Source of the DNA: an uncultured bacterium
GTDB lineage: Bacteria; Atribacterota; Atribacteria; Atribacterales; Caldatribacteriaceae
DNA: 64,000 nt
Assembly (NCBI GenBank): GCA_937139415.1
Contig: CAKZPS010000021.1
Coordinates: forward strand, 1 to 64,000
Direction of reading: 5' to 3'
The notes beneath the pieces are model-generated. The model did no database searches. It worked only from the letters and a program-made list of their open reading frames with translations, and was not told the origin of the DNA. Each line of letters begins with the position of its first letter. Position 1 is the first letter of the stretch. Positions 17,326 through 25,485 of the stretch are shown in pieces. The position numbers and the translations under genes are program-made.

Positions 17326-18372
17326 TCACTCCGCTACCAAAACCACTTTTAAGCCCTCTTTTTTAACGGCTACTCCCATTGCATCGAGCACTCTATCGAG
17401 CGAGAATCGATGGGTAACAAAACGTTCTAAACCTAAATAGGGTGACCATTGAACCGCTCTATAGAAATCTTCAAGCGTAGCATCAATACTTCCAATCACA
17501 TTGACTTCTCGGTAATGAATAAAATTGGGGTCAAGCGAGAGGGTGTTACCAGCAGGCAATCCTCCAAAAATTAAGACCGTCCCACCCTTGCGAACTAATT
17601 GTAACGCGTACTCAATGGAAGACACTGTCGGCGCAGCAGTAATAACCAAGGAAGCACCATTATTCCCAAGTATTTGGAGGACTTGTTTTCTCCATTCACT
17701 ATCACTCGCGTTTACCACAAAATCGGCACCAAACTTCTGAGCATCCCTTAAACGTTGAGGAATAAAATCAATCAATCCTACCATCCCCGCCCCCATTTTT
17801 TTACTAACCAATAAATGCACGAGTCCAATAGGACCTGCACCAAAAATAACTACCTTATCACCAGGTTTCAAACCTGCTCTCCGCTGTCCATGAAGGCAAC
17901 AACTTACCACTTCAATGAGCGTTCCAGCCTCGTCAGACAAGCTTGAGGGTAAGGGAACTAAAACCCCCCTCTCTACTCCTTTTTCAGGAATGAGCATATA
18001 CTCTGCATATCCACCATCCAAGGTACATCCAAAAACAACCACCTCATCACAAAGGTTCTCCAAACCCAAAAGGCAAAACTCGCATCTCCCACAGCCATAA
18101 ATAGGAGCTACTACAACTCTTTCTCCCAGTTGCAGTTGTTGTACCCTCGAACCCATTGCCACAACTTCTCCGGTAACTTCGTGACCGAAGATAATCGGTA
18201 TCTTGTATCTCTCTTCTATACCGTTAACATAACTTCGCACATCCGAACCACAGATACCAGAAGCCCTCACCTTAAGGAGCACATCGCCTTCACCCACTTG
18301 AGGAATATCCACAGTTTCTAAGCGCATATCCCGCTTCTCACCATAAAAAAGAGCTGCTTTCATTTTGTTCAA
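17326..18372 (-). CDS. Zinc-dependent medium-chain alcohol/polyol dehydrogenase
   Basis: A 348-residue MDR-family enzyme. GICGSDVRSYVNG carries the catalytic-zinc Cys, IIFGHEVTGEV the GHE motif, and CGRCEFCLLGLENLC the four structural-zinc Cys residues. The NAD-binding fold has VVIFGAGPIGLVHLLVS near residue 172. It resembles sorbitol, threonine and L-iditol dehydrogenases and would oxidise a polyol to a ketose. The TTG start at 18372 has GAGGGGTGA upstream; an ATG three codons in is the alternative. It lies 13 bases downstream of gdhA, so it is probably cotranscribed. Confidence 0.92.
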   Translation of the reverse strand: MNKMKAALFYGEKRDMRLETVDIPQVGEGDVLLKVRASGICGSDVRSYVNGIEERYKIPIIFGHEVTGEVVAMGSRVQQLQLGERVVVAPIYGCGRCEFCLLGLENLCDEVVVFGCTLDGGYAEYMLIPEKGVERGVLVPLPSSLSDEAGTLIEVVSCCLHGQRRAGLKPGDKVVIFGAGPIGLVHLLVSKKMGAGMVGLIDFIPQRLRDAQKFGADFVVNASDSEWRKQVLQILGNNGASLVITAAPTVSSIEYALQLVRKGGTVLIFGGLPAGNTLSLDPNFIHYREVNVIGSIDATLEDFYRAVQWSPYLGLERFVTHRFSLDRVLDAMGVAVKKEGLKVVLVAE

Positions 18373-18385
18373 ATTTTCTCACCCC

Positions 18386-19648
18386 TCACGGATAAATTCC
18401 TCTCACCTTGATGGCCTCTCCAATACGCTCAATGGCAACAAGGTAAGCCGCCTCTCGCAGAGAGAGGTCATGGTGTCTCGCTAAGGAAAAGCACTGTTTG
18501 AAGCTATTACTCATGATGAGCTTGAGACGTAGGTTGACCTCTTCTTCGTTCCAGAAGAAAGACTGTAAACCTTGAACCCATTCAAAATAGGACACCACCA
18601 CTCCTCCGGCATTGGCTAAGATGTCCGGGACCAAGGTGATACCCTTCTCCTGCAAGACTCGATCCCCTTCTTCAGTGGTCGGTCCATTGGCTCCTTCTAC
18701 CACAAGCTTACAGTGCAAACGTTGAGCGGTCTCTTCATCAATCTGGTTCTCTAAGGCAGCGGGGATGAAGATGTCACTGGGGATATCGAAGATGGCTTCA
18801 CGGGGAATGGTTTCTCCCTGGGAGAAATGGGCTACGGTTTTCTCCTTCTCGACATGCTCGCGCAGGGCTCTCACCTCTAACCCCTCCTCGTTCACTACTC
18901 CTCCTCCGAGATCGGCCACGGCGATAATCTTACAGCCATACTCTTCCTGGAGAATCTTCGCCGCTGGGTATCCTACTTTACCGAATCCCTGTACGACCAC
19001 CCGTGCTCCGCGAAGAGGGAGCTTCATTTCCTGGGTAATGAAGTAGGTGAGGTAGGCGACTCCCCTCCCGGTAGCCTCTTGTCTCCCTTGGGAGCCACCG
19101 ATGATTAAGGGTTTTCCGGTCACCACCGAGAGCACCGAATACCCCTTGTGCATACTGTAGGTATCCATGAACCAGGACATCACCTGGGCATCGGTGTTCA
19201 CATCGGGAGCAGGGATATCGGTCTCCGGTCCAAGGAGAATACTGATCTCGGTGGCGAAGCGGCGGGTGAGGTTCTCTAACTCCCGGGGGGAGAGTTGGTG
19301 GGGATCGCACACCACTCCCCCTTTCGCTCCTCCGAAGGGAATGTTCACCACTGCACACTTCAAGGTCATGAGCATGGCCAAGGCCTGAATCTCATCTAAA
19401 TTCACCTCGGGATGGTAGCGGATACCTCCTTTGGCTGGACCACGGATGATGTTGTGGTGGACTCGATACCCTTGGAAGACCTGGATATCTCCGCTATCCA
19501 TCTTCACCGGGAAGGAAACGATGAGTTCTCGCTGACAGCTCTTCAATAAACTGCAGAGGTAAGGTTCTACGGCTAAGAATGCACAGGCCCGCTCGATACG
19601 TTGGTGCATCTCGGTGAGGAGTGGGGAGACACAAACTTCCTGAACCAT
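18386..19648 (-). CDS. gdhA: Glutamate dehydrogenase
   Basis: A 420-residue hexameric-type glutamate dehydrogenase that interconverts glutamate and 2-oxoglutarate plus ammonia. Clear marks are GPAKGGIRYHPEV near residue 75, IPFGGAKGGVVCDP with the catalytic Lys near 105, PAPDVNTDAQVMSWFMD, and the nucleotide fold VVVQGFGKVGYPAAKIL near residue 215. Length is usual for the family. By eye the gene is richer in G and C than its neighbours, consistent with high expression. A strong sigma-70-type promoter lies just upstream. It heads the minus-strand gene train that includes a polyol dehydrogenase and an aminotransferase. Confidence 0.97.
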   Translation of the reverse strand: MVQEVCVSPLLTEMHQRIERACAFLAVEPYLCSLLKSCQRELIVSFPVKMDSGDIQVFQGYRVHHNIIRGPAKGGIRYHPEVNLDEIQALAMLMTLKCAVVNIPFGGAKGGVVCDPHQLSPRELENLTRRFATEISILLGPETDIPAPDVNTDAQVMSWFMDTYSMHKGYSVLSVVTGKPLIIGGSQGRQEATGRGVAYLTYFITQEMKLPLRGARVVVQGFGKVGYPAAKILQEEYGCKIIAVADLGGGVVNEEGLEVRALREHVEKEKTVAHFSQGETIPREAIFDIPSDIFIPAALENQIDEETAQRLHCKLVVEGANGPTTEEGDRVLQEKGITLVPDILANAGGVVVSYFEWVQGLQSFFWNEEEVNLRLKLIMSNSFKQCFSLARHHDLSLREAAYLVAIERIGEAIKVRGIYP

Positions 19649-19719
19649 ACATCTCTCCCTCCTTTCGTTTTAATTTTTTTAAAATCATTTATTTTCTTTT
19701 GATTTCGTTTTACACCTCT

Positions 19720-19747
19720 ATTATAATGCTCCACTCAATTTTGTCAA
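19720..19747 (-). promoter_or_regulatory. Strong sigma-70-type promoter of gdhA
   Basis: On the minus strand TTGACA (19742-19747) is followed by a 16-base spacer and a perfect TATAAT (19720-19725). Transcription would start near 19713, leaving a leader of about 64 bases before the gdhA ATG. Both hexamers match the consensus exactly. Confidence 0.8.
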
Positions 19748-19755
19748 CGTACTTT

Positions 19756-19767
19756 GAAAAATTTTTC
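19756..19767. promoter_or_regulatory. Perfect 12-bp palindrome in the gdhA/deoR-type divergent region (candidate operator)
   Basis: GAAAAATTTTTC is a perfect inverted repeat eight bases upstream of the gdhA -35 box and about 75 bases upstream of the DeoR-family start. Its position between divergent genes suits a regulator site, but AT-rich palindromes arise easily by chance. Confidence 0.3.
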
Positions 19768-19842
19768 CTCTGGTCTTTTCTTTACACCAAATTCTTATAC
19801 AATAAGACATAAGCAAGATAAAAATTCTGAAAAGAGAAGGCT

Positions 19843-20604
19843 ATGTTTCCGGAGGAAAGAGAAGTTCACATTTTAAACCTCTTGCGAGAAAATGGGAGAA
19901 TTGAAGTAAAAGAACTCAGCAATTTGCTCAACGTATCCGAAGTTACCATTCGTAATGACTTGACTAAAATGGAAAAAAAGGGTCTTTTGAGGAGAACCCA
20001 TGGTGGTGCTATCCTTGCTAAAGAACGAGAGGCAGAAATTTCTTACCTTCAGCAAATTGCGGTAAGAACCGAACAAAAAAACAAAATTGCCAGAGCTGCC
20101 TGTAAACTCATAACCGATCATGGGAAAATCATCATAGGAACAGGCTCTACCACACTTCAAATGGCCAACCATCTCGGAGACAAAAAAAATCTCACCGTAA
20201 TAACCCCCTCTCTCCCACTTTCTTATCAGCTTTCCCTTTTACCCAACATCTCTATAATCATGACGGGTGGATATTACCGTTCTTCCTCAGGTATTCTCTT
20301 CGGTCCTTTCTTCAAGGAAAACATGGAGAAGATTTTTGTAGAAAAAGCTTTTATTGGTGCTAAAGGCGTTACTGAAGAATATGTAACCGACGCGGACATG
20401 ATCGAAGCAGAAGTGAACACCACGCTTCTTTCCCGGGCGAAGACGAAAGTCCTTCTTGCTGATAGCAGCAAGATCGGCTATTTCGCTTTCGCTATCATTA
20501 CCGGCACTCATGACATCGACATACTGGTTACCGATGCAGAGGCCAATCCTCAAGAATTGGAGAAAATTGCCCGCAAGGGTGTACAGATAATTATCGCTCA
20601 GTAA
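19843..20604 (+). CDS. DeoR-family transcriptional regulator
   Basis: A 253-residue repressor. The N-terminal winged helix-turn-helix reads IEVKELSNLLNVSEVTIRND and LLRRTHGGAIL, the DeoR signature. The C-terminal sugar-phosphate sensor domain contains IIGTGSTTLQMANHL near residue 105 and DADMIEAEVNTTLLSRAKT near 185, as in the family. Such proteins respond to phosphorylated sugars. It is divergent from gdhA and precedes the second sugar operon, so it may control either or both. It is intact, unlike the adjacent IclR gene. Confidence 0.93.
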   Translation: MFPEEREVHILNLLRENGRIEVKELSNLLNVSEVTIRNDLTKMEKKGLLRRTHGGAILAKEREAEISYLQQIAVRTEQKNKIARAACKLITDHGKIIIGTGSTTLQMANHLGDKKNLTVITPSLPLSYQLSLLPNISIIMTGGYYRSSSGILFGPFFKENMEKIFVEKAFIGAKGVTEEYVTDADMIEAEVNTTLLSRAKTKVLLADSSKIGYFAFAIITGTHDIDILVTDAEANPQELEKIARKGVQIIIAQ

Positions 20605-20715
20605 ATTGTCTCCTTACGAGTTATTGATCAGAAATCCTACATTCTCATTTTCTTAGTCGTTTCAATTCGTAAATATAATTCCTTCAAAAATCTCCTCAAA
20701 AAAATAAAAAGAAAC

Positions 20716-20744
20716 TTGACAAAGCAATTCGAAAGTGTTACTAC
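20716..20744 (+). promoter_or_regulatory. Candidate promoter for the iclR-type/second sugar operon
   Basis: TTGACA (20716-20721) is followed after 17 bases by TACTAC (20739-20744), with TACTAT three bases further on. It lies in the 197-base gap after the DeoR gene, about 60 bases before the IclR start. The -35 is perfect and the -10 moderate. Confidence 0.5.
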
Positions 20745-20757
20745 TATTTCCACGGAG

Positions 20758-20769
20758 ATTTTCGAAAAT
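20758..20769. promoter_or_regulatory. Perfect 12-bp palindrome after the promoter (candidate operator)
   Basis: ATTTTCGAAAAT is a perfect inverted repeat just downstream of the expected transcription start and 32 bases before the IclR-type ATG. This is a position where IclR- or DeoR-family proteins often repress. No second copy was found in front of the other operons. Confidence 0.35.
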
Positions 20770-20801
20770 TGAAAAAAGTTTTCTCTTTTTAAAAGGGAAC
20801 G

Positions 20802-21658
20802 ATGACCACTTTAAAAACCACTAACAAAGTTTTCCAAATTTTAGAGTTCCTTATCCTTGAAAAGAGAGCGTTTTCCGGAGGTGAGATTGCTACCATGTTC
20901 CATATACCGGAGAGTACTGTTTATCGTATTCTCGCCACCTTGAGAGCAAAAAAAATACGTTGTTCAAGACAAGCCCAACAAAAGATATAGAATTAGCTAC
21001 GGGTTGCTGAGTATACTTCATGCTCTTTCTTTTGATTTTGTACTCCTTTTCCCAGAAAGTCATCTGATGCTCAAAAAACTAGCCTTTACTACTGGTTTCA
21101 CCGCTTCTCTCTCGATCAAAGAAGAATACGGAGCATATTTTATCGATAGAGTAGAACCGCCCAATAACATTAAGTTGGTCACCCAAATAGGTTCTCCCGT
21201 TCCTCTCCATTCCAGCGCCTCGGGAAAAGTTATCTTAGCTCACCTTGCACCATCAGAACTAGAAATTTTTCTTGCCTTAAATCCACTCGTTCCTCACACC
21301 CCTAAGACCATTACTTCGCGCAACGAGTTAGAGAAAGAATTAGGAGAGGTACGAAAAACAGGTATCGCTTGGGATTTAGAAGAAAACTCAAAAAGGCATT
21401 TTCTGCCTTGGAGCCCCGATATTCTCACCCCAAAGGGATATTCTTGGAGCAATTGCAATTGGAGGACCGCTTTTCTCGTTTGAAGAAACCCAAAAAGAGC
21501 ACTATATCAGTGCTGTCGTACAGACTGCACAATGGCTCACAAGTCAATGTCAGGGGAAACGAGAAAACGCTGAAGAAAGGAGGTGGCAGAAACCTTTTAT
21601 TTATTCACGTTCATTTTCAGATGGGTTTAACAAACTTAAAGAACTTAGGAGGGATTAG
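20802..21658 (+). pseudogene. IclR-family transcriptional regulator broken by two frameshifts
   Basis: The N-terminal helix-turn-helix (AFSGGEIATMFHIPESTVYR) is read from the ATG at 20802. At the A8 run 20948-20955 the frame must change to continue as YVVQDKPNKRYRISYGLL and the sensor domain (YGAYFIDRVEPPNNIKLVTQ, PLHSSASGKVILAHL). At the A5 run 21390-21394 it must change again to read GAIAIGGPLFSFEETQKEHY, ending at TAG 21656-21658. Once both shifts are corrected the protein is about 285 residues, near normal for IclR. Either a recent pseudogene or homopolymer sequencing errors. It stops two bases before the binding-protein gene, which it probably regulated. Confidence 0.8.
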
Positions 21659-21660
21659 AA

Positions 21661-22917
21661 ATGAAGAATAAGAGTCTACAAATCGGTATTGTTTTGGTTA
21701 CTGTCTTGGTTCTCATGCTCGCTTCACAAGGTTGGACAGCAACGAGAAGACCAAATCGACCCGATGCAAAAATTGGTAATCCGGTAACTCCCACGGATTT
21801 TCCCGCAAAGTTCCTTCCCGGCATCGAAAAACCAGGGGTAATACCCGAAAAAAAATACTTTATTGCTTTCTCTAATGGTGACATGAACGATCTGTAGAGA
21901 TTAACTTTTGTCAGAGACGTAGAAAATTTTGCCAACCGATACATGGAAGAATTTGGCATCAAATTTATGTGGACCAATGCCGGCCACAATAGTGCCAAGC
22001 AATTAGCCGATATTGAATCACTTCTCGCCTTAAAACCAGACCTTCTCCTTATGTCAGCCAATGAAAGAGAGCCGCTGAATGTGGTTAAAGAAATGTGTGA
22101 CGAGCAAGGAGTTCCCCTCATTATTCTTGACCGAGGAATCGTTTATCAACCGACCGATGACCCGAATGACATGTATATTCAGTCCCAGTCCTTAGACTTC
22201 TTTCTAAACGGTATCGCTATGGGCGTAGCAGTGGTGAAGTTTCTCACTGAAAAGTATGGTGAACCAAAGGGAAACGTAGTCGAACTAGCGGGTATTCTTG
22301 GTTCTGAACCAGGTATCCAGCGTTCTCAAGGAGTTAAGTTTGTGCTTAAAAACTACCCAAATATTCATGTGATTGCTACGAGACCAGCAGAATTCGACCG
22401 AAAAATGGGTTACGAAGCAATGCGTGACCTCTTAGAGACCTATCCTAAGGGGCAGATTGACTGTGTTGTTTGTGGCTGCGACGAGACCGGTTTAGGAGCA
22501 CTACAAGCTATCAAAGAAGCCAAGAGAGATGAGTTAATAGGTTCTCTTATTAGTACGGATGCTATTGTAGAGTATTTAGAAGCTATTGATAAGGGAGAAG
22601 CGTATATGACTACAGAATGCACCCCCTACTTCGGTCTTACCGGCTTCGAGTATGGTATACGATATCTCAACGGTGAAGATATCCCGTCTCGGATTATGTT
22701 GCCACAAAGAGTATATATTCGCGATGGGGATCCTAAAAAAGCCGAATTATTGAAGGCTCATATTCAGTATTGTCGAGAAAATAACCTTAACTTCCCTCCA
22801 TTAGCCTTAGGTGGACAAGATATTTTGTGGCTCCCAGAGTTAGATGAACTTTATCCGAAGCCTTGGTATGAGAATCCCTCGATCTTGGAAGGCCTTGAAC
22901 CATTCACAACCTACTGA
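21661..22917 (+). pseudogene. Sugar ABC transporter substrate-binding protein with an in-frame TAG (nonsense)
   Basis: From ATG 21661, after a good AGGAGG site, the frame gives a signal peptide (KSLQIGIVLVTVLVLMLASQ) and 78 codons before TAG at 21895-21897. The same frame continues without any other interruption to TGA at 22915-22917: RLTFVRDVENFANRYMEEFG, then SLLALKPDLLLMSANEREPL and VEYLEAIDKGEAYMTTE. The context NDL-stop-RL suggests a TGG Trp codon changed to TAG. Restored length is 418 residues, normal for a periplasmic binding protein type 1. Translation from an internal ATG (21943) would lack the signal peptide. The transporter ATPase and both permeases downstream are open. Confidence 0.85.
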
Positions 22918-22924
22918 GGAGAGT

Positions 22925-22963
22925 TTATACACACAGAGTGGATAACCCACTCTGTGTGTATAA
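22925..22963 (+). other. Long perfect intercistronic hairpin after the binding-protein gene
   Basis: TTATACACACAGAGTGG (22925-22941) and its exact reverse complement (22947-22963) enclose a five-base loop, a perfect 17-bp stem. It begins seven bases after the stop codon and ends 18 bases before the ATPase start. No U run follows, so it is not a standard terminator. It is the strongest of five such structures in the window. Confidence 0.8.
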
Positions 22964-22981
22964 GATTGAAAGGGAACTAAA

Positions 22982-24508
22982 ATGCCACTTTTAGAGATGA
23001 AGAAAATTCAGAAAACCTTTCTCGGCGTCGTGGCTCTCAATGGTGTCGATTTCGATCTTGAAAAAGGAGAAGTACATTGTCTTGTAGGAGAAAATGGAGC
23101 CGGCAAATCTACTTTAGTTAAAATCCTTTCTGGGGCTTATACTGATTACCATGGAGAAATCTTTTTGGACAGTCAGCCGGTTAGAATCGACAATCCTCGA
23201 AAATCCCGTCACTTAGGTATTGCTGCTATCCAACAGCATAGAGACTTAGTTCCCACTTTGAACGCAGTAGAGAATATGTTTCTGGGTCAAGAAATGAAAA
23301 GGGGGAAAACAATACTCTTTCAAAAGGAATATGCTCGAGCCAAAGAAATGATAGCCATTTTTGGGCGCACCATTGATTTAGAAATCCCTGTGTCGTCTCT
23401 TTCAGTGAGCGATCAGGAAATTGTTGCTATATGCAAAGCCTTACTTTCCAACTGCAAGATACTCATTCTGGATGAAACAGCCGCTCCACTGGATCGTCAA
23501 GAACGAGTTATTCTCTTTCAAAAAATCCGTGAGTTGGCCGAAAAAGGCTTGGGCATTATTTACATCTCTCACGACTTAGAAGAGATCTTCGAAGTTGGTG
23601 ATCGCGTGACCGTCCTTAAAGATGGGAGAAAGGTGGGAACAAGAGAAGTCACCAAAACTGATTTAGAAGAGATTGTGAAAATGATGATCGGCACTGAGCA
23701 AAAAAAGCCTACTACTAACAAAGATATCCAAAAATCCATACAACCTATCCTGAGGGTACGTAATCTCACTGTAGAAAAAAGGTTAAAAAATATCTCTTTC
23801 GATCTTTTTGGAGGAGAAATTCTTGGAATATATGGTTTAGCTGGTTCGGGAATTGAATACATTGGTTATGCTCTCTTTGGTGTCGTTCCTAAAAGTAAAA
23901 ACAGCGAAATATACCTACATGAAAACAGAGTAAGACTTGGAAACCCCAAAGAATCTCTTCGAATGGGGATTGCACTCATTCCCGATGACCGAAGAATCAA
24001 AGGATTGGTGAGTACTCGTTCTGTAGGGCAAAATATCGTGTTGCCCCTCATTAATAAAACCAAGCAACGTCTTATACCCTCGCAGTTTGTCTACACCATC
24101 AGCCGAGAGTACATCGAGAAATTACATATTAAAACCCCCTCTTACCTTCAACTCGTTGAATACTTAAGCGGGGGGAACCAACAAAAGGTCTTGGTAGCAA
24201 AAATGTTAGTCACTAACTGCAATGTACTCATTCTCATTGAACCGACGGAAGGTATTGATGTTGGAACTCGGTACGAGCTCTATCAACTCTTTCGTAATCT
24301 ATCTGAAGACACCCATAAAGGGCTCATTCTTATCTCCACAGACCTTGATCAAATTTTAGCCCTTTCCGACCGAATCCTAATACTCTGTAGAGATGGAAAC
24401 TTAAGAGAAGGCTTCCCTCAGGAATGGAATAAACAGGAAATTTTTGAAATGGCCTTGGGGGCAAATTCTGTTAAATACAATAGCAATACAAAGGGTTGTG
24501 AAAAATGA
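22982..24508 (+). CDS. CUT2-family sugar ABC transporter ATP-binding protein with divergent Walker B motifs
   Basis: A 508-residue tandem ATPase. The first domain has an intact Walker A GENGAGKSTLVKILSG and the H-loop IIYISHDLEEIFEVGD. Its Walker B reads ILILDETAAPLD, where family members have DEPTAAL. The second domain keeps the signature LSGGNQQKVLVAKML but has VLILIEPTEGIDVG, with Ile in place of the usual Walker B Asp; the Glu remains. The second Walker A is degenerate, as is normal in the family. The reading frame is open to the permease gene (4-base overlap). Function is plausible but the substitutions may reflect relaxed selection. Confidence 0.9.
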   Translation: MPLLEMKKIQKTFLGVVALNGVDFDLEKGEVHCLVGENGAGKSTLVKILSGAYTDYHGEIFLDSQPVRIDNPRKSRHLGIAAIQQHRDLVPTLNAVENMFLGQEMKRGKTILFQKEYARAKEMIAIFGRTIDLEIPVSSLSVSDQEIVAICKALLSNCKILILDETAAPLDRQERVILFQKIRELAEKGLGIIYISHDLEEIFEVGDRVTVLKDGRKVGTREVTKTDLEEIVKMMIGTEQKKPTTNKDIQKSIQPILRVRNLTVEKRLKNISFDLFGGEILGIYGLAGSGIEYIGYALFGVVPKSKNSEIYLHENRVRLGNPKESLRMGIALIPDDRRIKGLVSTRSVGQNIVLPLINKTKQRLIPSQFVYTISREYIEKLHIKTPSYLQLVEYLSGGNQQKVLVAKMLVTNCNVLILIEPTEGIDVGTRYELYQLFRNLSEDTHKGLILISTDLDQILALSDRILILCRDGNLREGFPQEWNKQEIFEMALGANSVKYNSNTKGCEK

Positions 24509-25485
24509 ATAATGAAAAGATGATTCGACAGATTCGAATGTTTCTCGGTAATTTTAACTTGGTCCCCATATACTTAGCTTTCCTTCTGCTTTTAGCCCTG
24601 ACCACGCCTGAGTTTTTCAATACTTTCAACCTTCGTAGCACGGTAACTTTCTCTTCCATACTCGGTTTCTTAGTGCTCGGTGAAACTATTGTTATCATTA
24701 CCAAGGGGATCGACCTCTCAGTAGGATCCATTGCCAGCCTAAGCACAGTAATCACGGCTGCTCTGATGAAATTCTACGGAAAGGAATTAAACAATGTGCT
24801 GATTTTCGCTCTATGCTTTGCTATTTCCATCTTAGCAGGACTTGGAATAGGAACGATTAATGGGTTTTTTGTATCCTATTGCAAAGTTCCACCTTTCATT
24901 AGCACCTTGGCTGGTCTTCTCATCGGAAGCGGGTTCGCTTTTTTTATCCTTCGAGGTGTACCTACACCACTGGCCATTTCCTCTTTTAGAACCATTGCTC
25001 GAGGAAACTTTCTTATCTTTCCTATACCAATACCATTTTTTTCCCTCCTCATCTTCGGTATAACCTTTTGGTATCTCCTGAGTAGAACGAGTTGGGGGAA
25101 ATATCTCTACGCGGTAGGAGGAAACGAGTACGCTAGTTTTCTCTCCGGCATTGATACCAAAAGAATTATGCTCTCTGCTTACCAAGTTTCGGGCGTCTTG
25201 GCCGCAATCGGAGGAGTAATGTTAGCAGCTCTTTCAAACGCAGGATTTCCCAGAGCAGCTGAGGGTTACGAATTTAGAGCCATCACGGCTGCAGTCATCG
25301 GAGGAGTATCACTTTCTGGCGGGGAAGGAAATCTTTTCAGCGCACTTTTAGGGATATTCATTTTAACCACTCTTGGCAAATCAATCATTTTTTGGCAAAT
25401 ATCTCCCTTTATGGAAGGGATTTTCATTGGAAGTGTGCTTTTGGGGGCTATGTACATTAGTGTGAAAGGAAAGAAGAAAAGATGA
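24505..25485 (+). CDS. CUT2-family sugar ABC transporter permease 1
   Basis: A 326-residue membrane protein of the RbsC family. It has IVIITKGIDLSVGSIASLST near residue 55, KYLYAVGGNEYASFLSGIDT near residue 200 and AAVIGGVSLSGGEGNLFSAL near residue 265. It overlaps the ATPase gene and the second permease gene by four bases on each side (ATGA type), so all three are translationally coupled. Together with the next gene it would form a heterodimeric channel, unlike the single-permease system at 1374-2336. Confidence 0.93.
   Translation: MNNEKMIRQIRMFLGNFNLVPIYLAFLLLLALTTPEFFNTFNLRSTVTFSSILGFLVLGETIVIITKGIDLSVGSIASLSTVITAALMKFYGKELNNVLIFALCFAISILAGLGIGTINGFFVSYCKVPPFISTLAGLLIGSGFAFFILRGVPTPLAISSFRTIARGNFLIFPIPIPFFSLLIFGITFWYLLSRTSWGKYLYAVGGNEYASFLSGIDTKRIMLSAYQVSGVLAAIGGVMLAALSNAGFPRAAEGYEFRAITAAVIGGVSLSGGEGNLFSALLGIFILTTLGKSIIFWQISPFMEGIFIGSVLLGAMYISVKGKKKR

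Noticed and set aside
20948-20955. Programmed ribosomal frameshift in the IclR gene
   Set aside because: The A8 run could slip, but the second break at 21390-21394 has no slippery heptamer or downstream structure, and IclR proteins are not known to use frameshifting.
21895-21897. UAG as a recoded sense codon (for example pyrrolysine)
   Set aside because: Other genes in the window end in TAG with normal family lengths, and no pyl genes are seen; a TGG to TAG change explains the site.
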